Shown: positions 49,119 through 57,871 of the stretch, piece after piece | Layout of the letters: each line of letters begins with the position of its first letter | Numbering within the stretch: the first letter of the stretch is position 1 | Source of the DNA: JAAYEA01 sp012689325 | Lineage (GTDB): Bacteria > Chloroflexota > Anaerolineae > JAAYEA01 | Direction: 5' to 3' | Assembly (NCBI GenBank): GCA_036841525.1 | Contig: DAITVZ010000020.1 | Location: 1-62,387, forward strand | DNA length: 62,387 nt | Program-made: the position numbers and the translations under genes | Notes under the pieces: generated by a model | The model's input: only the letters and a program-made list of their open reading frames with translations | What the model was told of the DNA's origin: nothing | The model's database searches: none

Positions 49119-49916
49119 ATGACCCTTCCAACCATTGCAGCGCAGCTCTATACCGTGCGCGAGCATACCCAGACCGCCGCGGGGCTGGCGGCGTCGCTCA
49201 AAAAGGTGGCGGCCATCGGCTACCGGGCCGTGCAGATCTCGTCCATCGGGCCCATCCCGGATGCCGAGGTGAAGGCGATGCTGGACGACAACGGCCTGAC
49301 CTGTTGCATCACGCACGACCCCGAGCCGTGGCCCTGGCAGGACCTCGACGCGGTGATCGCGCGGCACAAGCTGTGGGGCTGCCCCCATGCCGCGCTCGGC
49401 GGGATGCCGATGGACTATCGGGCCAGCGAGGCGGGCTATTGGCGGTTGGTGAAGGAGGCCAACGCCATCGGCAAGAGGCTGCACGAGGCGGGGCTGACGC
49501 TCAGCTACCACAACCACAGCTTCGAGTTCGTCCGCTTTGGCCAGCGCTTGGGGATGGACCTGATCTACCAGGAGACCGACCCGCGCTATCTGAAGGCCGA
49601 GCTGGACACCTTCTGGGTCCAATTCGGCGGCGGCGATCCGGCAGCCTGGATCACCAAAATGGCGGGCCGGATGCCGGTGGTGCACTTTAAGGACATGTGC
49701 ATCCTCTTCGATCCGAACGATGAGGCCTCGCTGTGGCGCGGGAAGCAGACCATGGCCGAGATCGGCGAGGGCAACCTTAACTGGCCGGCGGTCCTGGCGG
49801 CGTGCGAGGCGGCTGGGGTGGAGTGGTGCGCCGTCGAGCAGGACGTCTGCCAGCGGGATCCCTTCGAGAGCCTGAAGATCAGCTATGAGAATCTGAACGC
49901 CATGGGGCTGCGTTAG
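49119..49916 (+). CDS. Sugar phosphate isomerase/epimerase-like TIM barrel
   Basis: The 265-residue protein belongs to the xylose-isomerase-like barrel superfamily. Metal-ligand segments are LSYHNHSFEF (His), ELDTFWVQFGGGDP (Glu/Asp), PVVHFKDM (His/Asp) and a late CAVEQDV (Glu), with GEGNLNW typical of the group. GAGGAGG lies five bases before the ATG. Probably co-transcribed with nagA. The sugar substrate is unknown. Confidence 0.88.
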   Translation: MTLPTIAAQLYTVREHTQTAAGLAASLKKVAAIGYRAVQISSIGPIPDAEVKAMLDDNGLTCCITHDPEPWPWQDLDAVIARHKLWGCPHAALGGMPMDYRASEAGYWRLVKEANAIGKRLHEAGLTLSYHNHSFEFVRFGQRLGMDLIYQETDPRYLKAELDTFWVQFGGGDPAAWITKMAGRMPVVHFKDMCILFDPNDEASLWRGKQTMAEIGEGNLNWPAVLAACEAAGVEWCAVEQDVCQRDPFESLKISYENLNAMGLR

Positions 49917-49934
49917 CCCCGGCGCAAAACGGAC

Positions 49935-49967
49935 CGCCGCCACGGGCATCTTCCCGCGGCGGCGCTT
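49935..49967. terminator. Terminator-like hairpin between convergent genes
   Basis: CGCCGCCACGGG and CCCGCGGCGGCG form a 12-bp stem with one mismatch around CATCTT, followed by CTTTGG on the plus strand. It lies just beyond the isomerase stop and the stop of the cohesin-like protein gene. Confidence 0.65.
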
Positions 49968-49971
49968 TGGC

Positions 49972-52900
49972 TTATTGGCGCAAGATCATCGGCAACTGCA
50001 GCCGGCCCGGCCCCAGCGAGCAGGCCCACAGCTCGTCGAACTCGGCGACGGCGCGGGAGACGGTCACCCCGAACCAGCCCGCGCGGTAGGTGGGGCTGGC
50101 GGGCACCACCAGCTTGACCACGCCGTCCACCGTGGCCTCCAGATGGCCGCCCTGGGCGATGACCCGCAGCCGGTAGGGCTGGTCGGGGGCGACGGCCACG
50201 GAGGCCGCCGCCAGCACCATCCCCGACGGCTGCTGGCTGAGGCGGATGGCCTGGGTGTCGGCGTCCAGCAGCAGGTCATACCCCTGCGCGCCGTCGGCGG
50301 TGGCGCGAAAGACCAGCCCCGCCGCGCTCCCGCTGCGCAAGATCACCATCCCCTCGTAGACGAAATCGCCTGCCCACTCGCGGCGCATGTTCCAGGCGCT
50401 ATCCAGAGCGCTCTCGCCGCGCATGGCGCCTCCCACGTTGGCCCACGCGCCCTTTTGGGCGGTCCAGCCGGGGAGGCCGCTCCCGTCGAACTTGGACTGA
50501 AAGAGCGGCGCGCAGACGACGGCGGTGGGCGTCGCCGTGGGGGTGCCGGTGGGCGGCGGCGTCACCGAGCGCGTCGCCGTGACGGTGGAGCTGGGCTTTT
50601 TGGTGGGCGTGTGGGTGGGCCGCGGCGTGTTGGTGGGGGTGATGGTGGGCGTGGGCGGGCCCAAGACCACCAGCCGCGCGGGATAGACCTCCTCCAACAG
50701 GGGCTGGCCCGCCTGGGCGATCTGCGAGGGGTTCCAGGTGGGAAAGGTGAAGCGCAGCCAGTCGCTGCCGGCGGCGTCCGGCAACACCCGAAAGCGGACG
50801 GTGGCGATGGTGACGGCGCCCTGCGGGCAGGGGCCGTCCAGCGCGCCCGCCGCGAAATAGATGATCCCTGCCGCCGCGTCCACCCGGTTCTGGTAGACGT
50901 AGGGGAGGGCGCCGGCGGGCTCGATCTGCGTCGCGGGCTGGCCGGACTCGTCCACGACGGCCAGCAGCGCGGGGTTATACTGGATATGGGCGGCGATGCC
51001 ATCCACGGGGCGGCCGCCCGTCTGGGCGGCGACGGCCAACTCGAAGGTTTCGCCGGGCGAGTAGGCGAGCTCGGCGGGGAGCAGGGAGAGCGAGACGAGG
51101 TCGGCGACAGGCGCGGCCCCGGTGGGGCGCGGCGGCTGGGCCGGGGCCTGGCCAAGCTCCAGGGCGCCGGTGATATCGCCGTGCAGGCCAAAGCTGGCGG
51201 CCAGGAGCGCGGCGTCGGCGGCGCCCACCAGCCCATCCTGGTTCAGGTCGGCTTGGGGATCGTAACCGGGCGCGCCCTGGGATTGGCCGAAGGAAAGGCT
51301 CAGCAGCGAGGCGTCCAGGACGTTGGCGGCGTTGTCGTTGTTGACGTCGCCCTCGGGGAGCGGGCCCCAGTCCACCACCGTCTCGCCCAGCTCGATCGAC
51401 ACGCCGAGCTGGCGCTGGCCCAGGGTATGCAAACCCTTGAGCGAGATGTCATAGAGCCCCGGCGGCAGCGACACCAGCGCCAGGCGCCCCAGCGGGTCGG
51501 TGGCGGTGCTGTAGGTGGAGAGCAGGGTCTCGGTCCCGGGCTGGTAGAAGCGGACCGTCACCGGCGCGGCGTGGGAAGGGTCGGGCGCGGGCGGGCGCCC
51601 CTGCCAGGCCACCCGCCCGGTCAGGATGGCGGTGGGCCGGATCAGAAGCAGGCCGTTTTCGCTGCGCGGGGCGATGGACTGCCCGGCGCGCAGCACGTCG
51701 GTGGCGCGCGGGTACGTGGAGGAAAAGCGCAGCCAGGCCTCGCCCGAATCGGGCCGGCCGATGGCCTTGAGATAGACCGTCGCCAGGGTCACGCGGCCGC
51801 CGATGGTCTGGGCGCGGCGGGCCACCAGGTCGATGGTCCCGGCGGCGTTGTCCACGGCGTTCTGGACGATCTCGGGGAGGTCGGCCCCGGGGATGACCTG
51901 GGTCGCGAGGGCGCCGCTGGCGTCCACCACGCGCAGCCAGGCGGGGTCAAAGTTCAGATGGGCGGCGGCGGCGTCCAGCGTGGCGATCCCGGCATCCACC
52001 GTCAAGGTGAGCGAGATGACCTCGCCGACATCGACCTGTTGGAGCGCCGGGGCGACGCGGATGATCGGGCGGTCGGCCACGGGGACGACGGCGATGGCGG
52101 TCTGGGCGACGGCAAAGACGGTCCCGCCGCGATACTCGACGGCCAGGGACGTTCCATAGGTCGGCGAGGGGTTCATCCCCACGAACTGGGTCAGCGTGGC
52201 GCTGTCCACTGGGTAGCCCTCCAGGTGCCACCAGGGGTCCAGGCGCGTCAGGTCGTAGAGGTCGTGCGAGACCACCGCGGCGTCGTTGTGCATGGGATCG
52301 GGGGGCGCGGCGGGGTGCATGTGGGTCCCCCACGGGCGCACATAGCCGGGGTAGCCCACCTCGGCGTGGTTGTGATAGGGGTCCGAGATGAGCACCTGGT
52401 TATCGCGGCAGCCGATCTGGGCCAGTGTGACATAATGGCTGCCCAGGAGCCGCAGCCCCTCGGCTTGCTGCTCCCAAAAGCCCACCTGGAGGATGACGGC
52501 GGCGCCCCGATTCGCCAGGTCGCGGAGCTGGTCGGCGCTGGGGCGCTCCTGGGCCAAGACGTTGAACCGGTTGCCCAGCCCCTGGCCGCTGATATACTGC
52601 AGGAGGCCCTGCTGCAGAGCTTGCGGATAGGTGCCGTCCGCGGCGGTGTCCATGATATCCGCGAGCCGCTCCACCAGCGGGGCCACATTGCGCGGGTCGT
52701 GGTCGTCCCAGAGCTGCGAGAAGGGCTTGACCAGGGCAAAGTGGTCCACGCGCCCCGGAGGCGGGGTCTGGCTGGGCTCGAAGCGGCTATCCAGCCACCA
52801 GAGGGCGTTGGCGGCGGCAACGGGGCCATCGTGGCTCCAGCGGCCCTCGGCCTGCCAAGCCGCCTGACGCTGGTCCCAGTCGGGCAGGCCCTCGGGGGCA

Positions 52901-54045
52901 TAGTCGGCGAAGCGCTGCTCCTCGAAGGGCGGGCAGAGGCCCGGCGGGGGCGCCGGCGGCTCCCAGGCCTTGGGCGCGCAGGTCAGCAGGCAGAGGTGGA
53001 TGTCGTCCAGCCAGGCGCCAAAGGGGGCGGGCTGCCCGTCCTGCCGCACGGAAAAGACGAGGCGAACGATCTGCCCGACCAAGCCCGAGAGGTCGGCCTC
53101 GTGATAATTCCAGCCCGCGCCGCCGCCGATATAGAGCGTCGTCTGGGGCGTCCCGGCGGCGATCAGGTCCACCTGCAGCGCGTCGTTGAGCGAGGCGCCG
53201 CCGGCGGTGTCGGTCTTGTACCAAAAGCTGAGCAAGGCGCCGCCGGCATTGGCGGGGATAAAGACGTCCTGATAGGCCCAGGCGGCGCCGATGGCGGTGG
53301 CCTCGCCCTGGACGTTGCCGATAAAGAGGGCGCGCGAGCTCTCATGGCCGGGGGCGATGGTGTCGATGTGGGCGGCGGGGAAGGCGACGCTGCTGCCGGT
53401 CTGCCAGCTCCGCGTATGCCCGCCCTCAAAGTCGCCGTTGATGATCAGATCGTCCAGGCAGAGGTCGGGCTGCGTGACGACCACCGGCTGGGCGACCGCA
53501 GCCTGCCCTTCCACGGTCTGCCCCAGGAGGTCGCGGCCCTCGGCCCGGGCCTCGGGCGCGGCGGCGCAGGGCTCGGCGCCATGCAGCCAGGTGGTGAGGG
53601 TGATGGCGGCGCCCGGTTCCAGGGCGCCCAGGGAGTCCGCCAGGTTCAGCCAGACCACATAGCCGTTGGGGTCGCCGAGGTTGTAGGTGACATAATCAGG
53701 CGAGGGGTCGGCGGCGCGATAGTCGAGACAGGCGCGCGGATAGACCGCGGAGGCGCTCAGCTCGGCGATGGCGGTGGAGCCGGTGTTGGCGATGACGATC
53801 TCGAAGGGGAGCGTGTCGCTGACGCAGGCGGTGGCGGCCAGCGGCGCGATGCTCAGCGCGATCTGGGGGCCGTCCAGCGTATCGAAAGCTGGGGCGTCCG
53901 CGTCGTACCTAGCGGCGAGCCCGGGCGCGGCCGGGGAGAGGGCGCTGGCGGGTCCCCAAGCCGCCAGCGCGGCCAGGAGCGCGAGCAGAACCGCGCCCGC
54001 GGCGGCGAGGCGGAGCAAGGCCGTTCGTTTGACCGTGGCAGACAT
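49972..54045 (-). CDS. Secreted multidomain protein with two cohesin-like modules, dockerin and degenerate C39-like domain
   Basis: The 1357-residue protein has a signal peptide (about 1-36). In order it then shows a CARDB/DUF11-like beta domain (66-165), a jelly-roll carbohydrate-binding-like domain (about 208-345, LIINGDFEGG to LDDIHLCLL), a papain-like C39-type domain (365-600), a cohesin-like module (655-790), a small Cna-B/carboxypeptidase-regulatory module (about 800-885), a dockerin pair EGDVNNDNAANVLDASLLSL and ADLNQDGLVGAADAALLA (895-950), a second cohesin-like module (980-1110), a Thr-Pro linker (1130-1175), and a C-terminal concanavalin-like domain. In the C39-like domain the expected catalytic Cys is Asp406 (SHDGPVAAAN). 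AAGGAGG precedes the ATG. It is divergent from another dockerin protein and is likely a cell-surface scaffold. Confidence 0.87.
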   Translation of the reverse strand: MSATVKRTALLRLAAAGAVLLALLAALAAWGPASALSPAAPGLAARYDADAPAFDTLDGPQIALSIAPLAATACVSDTLPFEIVIANTGSTAIAELSASAVYPRACLDYRAADPSPDYVTYNLGDPNGYVVWLNLADSLGALEPGAAITLTTWLHGAEPCAAAPEARAEGRDLLGQTVEGQAAVAQPVVVTQPDLCLDDLIINGDFEGGHTRSWQTGSSVAFPAAHIDTIAPGHESSRALFIGNVQGEATAIGAAWAYQDVFIPANAGGALLSFWYKTDTAGGASLNDALQVDLIAAGTPQTTLYIGGGAGWNYHEADLSGLVGQIVRLVFSVRQDGQPAPFGAWLDDIHLCLLTCAPKAWEPPAPPPGLCPPFEEQRFADYAPEGLPDWDQRQAAWQAEGRWSHDGPVAAANALWWLDSRFEPSQTPPPGRVDHFALVKPFSQLWDDHDPRNVAPLVERLADIMDTAADGTYPQALQQGLLQYISGQGLGNRFNVLAQERPSADQLRDLANRGAAVILQVGFWEQQAEGLRLLGSHYVTLAQIGCRDNQVLISDPYHNHAEVGYPGYVRPWGTHMHPAAPPDPMHNDAAVVSHDLYDLTRLDPWWHLEGYPVDSATLTQFVGMNPSPTYGTSLAVEYRGGTVFAVAQTAIAVVPVADRPIIRVAPALQQVDVGEVISLTLTVDAGIATLDAAAAHLNFDPAWLRVVDASGALATQVIPGADLPEIVQNAVDNAAGTIDLVARRAQTIGGRVTLATVYLKAIGRPDSGEAWLRFSSTYPRATDVLRAGQSIAPRSENGLLLIRPTAILTGRVAWQGRPPAPDPSHAAPVTVRFYQPGTETLLSTYSTATDPLGRLALVSLPPGLYDISLKGLHTLGQRQLGVSIELGETVVDWGPLPEGDVNNDNAANVLDASLLSLSFGQSQGAPGYDPQADLNQDGLVGAADAALLAASFGLHGDITGALELGQAPAQPPRPTGAAPVADLVSLSLLPAELAYSPGETFELAVAAQTGGRPVDGIAAHIQYNPALLAVVDESGQPATQIEPAGALPYVYQNRVDAAAGIIYFAAGALDGPCPQGAVTIATVRFRVLPDAAGSDWLRFTFPTWNPSQIAQAGQPLLEEVYPARLVVLGPPTPTITPTNTPRPTHTPTKKPSSTVTATRSVTPPPTGTPTATPTAVVCAPLFQSKFDGSGLPGWTAQKGAWANVGGAMRGESALDSAWNMRREWAGDFVYEGMVILRSGSAAGLVFRATADGAQGYDLLLDADTQAIRLSQQPSGMVLAAASVAVAPDQPYRLRVIAQGGHLEATVDGVVKLVVPASPTYRAGWFGVTVSRAVAEFDELWACSLGPGRLQLPMILRQ

Positions 54046-54101
54046 GGCTGCCTCCTTTGGGCTATCCAGCGGGCGGCGCGCGCCAGGCTGGAGGTATCCT
54101 G

Positions 54102-54131
54102 AGGGTAGCATAAAACGCGAGGGGTGTCAAT
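54102..54131 (-). promoter_or_regulatory. Promoter of the cohesin-like protein gene
   Basis: Minus strand TTGACA (54126-54131) and TACCCT (54102-54107), spacer 18, about 57 bases before the ATG. Confidence 0.65.
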
Positions 54132-54184
54132 CCTGCGGGGATGGGCTCGGGGTCTGGTTGGCTTGCCGCCGAGGTCATTTGCGC

Positions 54185-54190
54185 TATAAT
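54185..54190 (+). promoter_or_regulatory. -10 box of the dockerin protein operon
   Basis: TATAAT preceded by GCGC, 85 bases before the ATG. The -35 region (TTGCCG at 15 bases or TTGGCT at 20) is poorly spaced. Confidence 0.55.
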
Positions 54191-54274
54191 GTGCCGAAAC
54201 AAGGGCTTGACCCGCGCTCGTCCGGGCCCCAGCGGCGCCGGGCCAAGATGGGTGGTGGGTAAGGAGGGTTCTCG

Positions 54275-57049
54275 ATGCCTCACGCACAACGTGACAGCGA
54301 ATCCCGCGGCTGGACGCGACGGGCGGCCTGGGCCTGGCTGGCGTTGGCGCTCCTGGCGCTGATCGTCGCTGGCGCCTTTGCGCAGCCGGTGGCCCTGGCG
54401 GAGGGCGCGCAGCCCCAGGCCAGCCCCACCTCGACCCTCGTCTGCGCCGAGCCCAACGACACCGCTGCCCAGGCGCAGGGGCCGCTCGCCTGCGGCGGGA
54501 CGACTTATTGCCTGATGGACGAGGACTGGGATCTGGACTACTTTTACATCGACCTGGCCGCCTCCACGGTGATCACCCTCGACCTGGGCGACATCCCCGC
54601 CGGGTCCGATTGGGACCTCTATCTCTACAACGCGGGCAGCGTGGAGCTGGCCTACTCGGTGAACGCGGGCGACAGTCCGGAGCGGATCGTCTACAACGCG
54701 ACGCAGGCGGGGCGTTACTATGTGGCCGTGGAGTGCTACGAGGGGCCGAGCGTGGAGTCGCCCTATCGGCTGGACATCGCTTGCTTGCAGACGGCGGCCC
54801 CGACGGCGACGCTCACGCGCACGCCCTCGGCGACGGCCACCGCGAGCGCGACGCCCAGCGAGACCCCCACGGCGACCTGGACCCCCACGGCGACGCCCAC
54901 CTTTACGACGGTGGTGGGCGACACGCCGACGCCCTCGCACACGCCGCCGCCCACCGCCACGGGGACGGCCACCTGGACCCCCACCGAGACCTCCCCGGTG
55001 ACGGCGACCTCCACCGCCACCTGGGCGCCGACGCACACGGCCACCACGGCCAGCGGCAGCCCGACGCCGGTCCCCAGCCTGGACGTGAGCGCGGCGATCC
55101 CGGCGGCGTGCATGCAGACCTACTATGGCGATACCATGGGCAAGGCCAACAACGTGGTCTATTACAGCTGCGTCGATTGGCAGGAGAGCGGCCCGGAGGA
55201 GGTCTATGCCCTGGAGCTGGGCGTTTCCTCCGACATCTCGGTGGTCCTGACGCCCTATGACCTGATCGTGGACCTGGACGTCTTTTTGCTGGGCGGGCCG
55301 TCGGAGCACCAGTGCTTGGCCTATGGCACCACCGAGGCCAACCTCGATGACGCCCCGCCCGGAACGTATTACATCGTGGTGGATGGCTATGTGGGCTTTG
55401 CCGGGGCCTATCGCCTGGACATCGAATGCGCCGCCCACGACACGCCGACCGTGACCGTGACGCGCACGCCGACCGCGACCGGCACGCCCACCAGCACGCC
55501 GACGATCACCCCGACGGCCACCGAGACGACGGACGGCAGCATCACGGCGACCCCCTCGGCGACGCCCACCGCCACCGAGACGGCGACGCAGGCGCCGACG
55601 TCCACCCCGACGCGCACGGCGACCCCCACGGGGATACCGGGGTGCATGCTCTACATCTATCCGCTGCAAGGGCCCCCGGAGACCTCGGTGCAGGTGAGCG
55701 GGTACTGCCCGCAGGTGGTCAGCAGCCTGGTCTCGATCTATTTCGACGAGGCCCTGATGTTCCAGACCATGTCCGACGGGCTGGGCAACTATCACGGCCC
55801 GTTCACCGTCCCGGCGGACGCCGCGGCGGGGGACCACGTGGTCTCGGCTCGCCGGGCCAGCGACGGGCTAGAGCTGGGGCGGGTCACCTTCACGGCGCAG
55901 CTGCCCACGGCGACGCCCACCGCCACCATCGGCGACACGGCCACCCCGACGCTGACGCTGGCGGCGACGTCGACGCCCACCGCCACGAAGCCGCCGACGG
56001 CCACCCCCACCGCTACCCCGTTCGAGGCGATCGTGGTGGAGGGGATCATCTATCGCGGCGCTGTCGGGCTGGAGGCGCCGATCTCGGGCGCGCAGGTGGA
56101 TGTGTGGGTGCCGGCGCTGGGGCTGCACGACGTGCTGGCCACCAACGGCGACGGGCACTATCGCGTCGAGTACCGCGTGATGGGGCACCTGCCGGGGATC
56201 TCGGTGCACGCCATCGCCGCCGCGCCGGGCTATGTCACCGGCTATAGCATCGGCCACCTGGCCGCCTACCTGCCCGGCAACGTGCAGGTCGTCCACCTGG
56301 ACGTGGGGCTGTGGCTCATTCCCACCGTGACGCCCACGGCCACACGGACGCCGTCGGCCACGCCGACGCCGTCGGCTACGCCGACTTGGACGGCCACGGC
56401 CACCGCGACCAGCACCTCCACACCGACCAATACAGCCACGGCCGTCGATACGCCGACGGTGGGCCCTTCGCCGACGGCCACGCATACGTCCACGGCAACG
56501 GCGACGTCTACAGTGACGCAGCCGCCCACAGCGACGCTGACGGTGGTCCCCTCCGCGACGCCGACCAACACGCCGCGCCCGCCGGTCACGGGAACCCCGA
56601 CGAACCCGGCCATCGTGCTGGGGAGCGTCCGGCTGCAAGGGCGGCCGGCGCCGCCGGACCCCTCCTGGTCGGTGGCGCTGAGCGTCTATCTCTACCAGGG
56701 ACAGACGCTGGCCTACCATTTCCGCATCTATACCGACGCCTCCGGGCAGTTCGCTTTGCCCGAGGTCTGGCCCGGCGTATACACGATGCTGCTCAAGAAC
56801 CCGCACACGCTTTCGCTGCGGCATGGCGTGGTCGAGTTCGCGCCCGGCATCAACACGGTGACGGCGGGGACGCTCCTGGAGGGGGACGTGCACGAGGACA
56901 ATGTCATCAACATCGTGGACTTTTCCCTGTGGCGCACCCTCTACGGCTCGGCGGACCGGCGGGGCGACCTGAACGACGACGGGATGGTGGATATCGCCGA
57001 TTTCTCGCTGCTGCGGCAAAACTATGGCCGTCGCGGGGACGCGCCCTAG
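54275..57049 (+). CDS. Secreted PPC-domain protein with Thr-Pro linkers and C-terminal dockerin
   Basis: The 924-residue protein begins with a signal or anchor helix (AWAWLALALLALIVAGAFA). Two PPC-type domains (about 57-170 and 275-390, each starting with an acidic DWDLDYF/VDLDVFL strand) alternate with long Thr-Pro-Ala linkers. An Ig-like domain (458-545) and a carboxypeptidase-regulatory-like domain (586-680) follow. After the last linker a second regulatory module (LQGRPAPPDPSWSVALSVYL) leads into a dockerin with calcium loops DVHEDNVINIVDFSLWRTL and DLNDDGMVDIADFSLLRQ at 868-924. AAGGAGG is seven bases upstream. It is probably exported and bound by a cohesin, possibly that of the divergent neighbour. 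Confidence 0.88.
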   Translation: MPHAQRDSESRGWTRRAAWAWLALALLALIVAGAFAQPVALAEGAQPQASPTSTLVCAEPNDTAAQAQGPLACGGTTYCLMDEDWDLDYFYIDLAASTVITLDLGDIPAGSDWDLYLYNAGSVELAYSVNAGDSPERIVYNATQAGRYYVAVECYEGPSVESPYRLDIACLQTAAPTATLTRTPSATATASATPSETPTATWTPTATPTFTTVVGDTPTPSHTPPPTATGTATWTPTETSPVTATSTATWAPTHTATTASGSPTPVPSLDVSAAIPAACMQTYYGDTMGKANNVVYYSCVDWQESGPEEVYALELGVSSDISVVLTPYDLIVDLDVFLLGGPSEHQCLAYGTTEANLDDAPPGTYYIVVDGYVGFAGAYRLDIECAAHDTPTVTVTRTPTATGTPTSTPTITPTATETTDGSITATPSATPTATETATQAPTSTPTRTATPTGIPGCMLYIYPLQGPPETSVQVSGYCPQVVSSLVSIYFDEALMFQTMSDGLGNYHGPFTVPADAAAGDHVVSARRASDGLELGRVTFTAQLPTATPTATIGDTATPTLTLAATSTPTATKPPTATPTATPFEAIVVEGIIYRGAVGLEAPISGAQVDVWVPALGLHDVLATNGDGHYRVEYRVMGHLPGISVHAIAAAPGYVTGYSIGHLAAYLPGNVQVVHLDVGLWLIPTVTPTATRTPSATPTPSATPTWTATATATSTSTPTNTATAVDTPTVGPSPTATHTSTATATSTVTQPPTATLTVVPSATPTNTPRPPVTGTPTNPAIVLGSVRLQGRPAPPDPSWSVALSVYLYQGQTLAYHFRIYTDASGQFALPEVWPGVYTMLLKNPHTLSLRHGVVEFAPGINTVTAGTLLEGDVHEDNVINIVDFSLWRTLYGSADRRGDLNDDGMVDIADFSLLRQNYGRRGDAP

Positions 57050-57862
57050 ATGAAGCGCCACATCTATCTTTCGCCGCATTCGGATGACGCGGCGCTCTCT
57101 TGCGGGGGGGCGATCCATGGGCAGGCGCGTCGTGGCGAGCGCCCGCTGGCGCTGACCATGTTCGGCGGCAACCCGCCCCGGATGGCCTTCTCCGAGTTCG
57201 CCCAAGGCCAGCATGACAAGTGGGAGCTGGAGGAGGACGCGGCGATGGCGTTGCGCCGCCAGGAGGACGCGGCCGCGCTGCGGGTGCTGGGCGCGGAGGC
57301 GGCCTACCTGGATGACCTGGACTGCATCTATCGGCTGCACCCGCAAACGGGAGCGCCGATGTACGCCTCCGAGGAGGGGATCTTTGGCGAGATCGACCCC
57401 GCCGAGGCCGAATATCACCTGGCTCTGGCGCGGCGGATCGCCGCGCTGGCGGGGCCGCCCGAGCCGGGGCTGACCATCTATGCCCCGGCCACGGCGGGGC
57501 ACCATGTGGATCACCAACTGGCCTGCCGGGCGGCCTGCGCGCTGCGGCGCGAAGGGTACCGCGTCCTCCTCTACGAGGACTATCCCTATTGCCAAAAGCC
57601 CGGCGAGCTAGAGCGGGCGCTGGCCGCCTGGCCGGGCGAGGGGCCGCTGCGCCCCCGGCTGGCGCGCTATGGCGAGGCGGCCATGCGGGTCCGGGTCGCG
57701 GCCATCGCCGCCTACCGCTCGCAGATCCGCACCCTCTTTGGCGACCTGGAGGCGATGGATCGGCAGGTGCGGGCGTACTGTGAGGGCCTCGCCGCCGGCG
57801 GAGGCGCCGCCGCTAGGGCCGCGCGGAGCCGGTACGCCGAGCGCTTCTGGGCGCCGGGTTAG
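57050..57862 (+). CDS. PIG-L (LmbE) family deacetylase
   Basis: The 270-residue zinc hydrolase removes N-acetyl groups from sugars or sugar-lipids. The metal motif PHSDD is at 9-13 and HHVDHQ near 150 supplies the third ligand. No signal peptide. Its ATG directly follows the TAG of the dockerin protein gene with no gap, so translation is coupled by termination-reinitiation. The next gene starts nine bases after its stop. Substrate likely a glycoconjugate, perhaps linked to decoration of the secreted proteins, which is inference. Confidence 0.9.
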   Translation: MKRHIYLSPHSDDAALSCGGAIHGQARRGERPLALTMFGGNPPRMAFSEFAQGQHDKWELEEDAAMALRRQEDAAALRVLGAEAAYLDDLDCIYRLHPQTGAPMYASEEGIFGEIDPAEAEYHLALARRIAALAGPPEPGLTIYAPATAGHHVDHQLACRAACALRREGYRVLLYEDYPYCQKPGELERALAAWPGEGPLRPRLARYGEAAMRVRVAAIAAYRSQIRTLFGDLEAMDRQVRAYCEGLAAGGGAAARAARSRYAERFWAPG

Positions 57863-57871
57863 GGGGGCGGG

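Noticed and set aside
49975..54102. Continuous 1375-codon open frame antisense to the cohesin-like gene
   Set aside because: High G+C with strong third-position bias leaves the antisense frame open; the product is low-complexity, with no domain and no ribosome site. The same applies to long antisense frames at 2797-5019, 7589-10342, 18377-21388 and 22432-24402.
54820..56560. Regular Thr-Pro codon repeats as a DNA-level repeat array
   Set aside because: They are explained as protein linker low complexity (CCGACGGCC-type codons) with variable units, not a mobile or structural DNA repeat.
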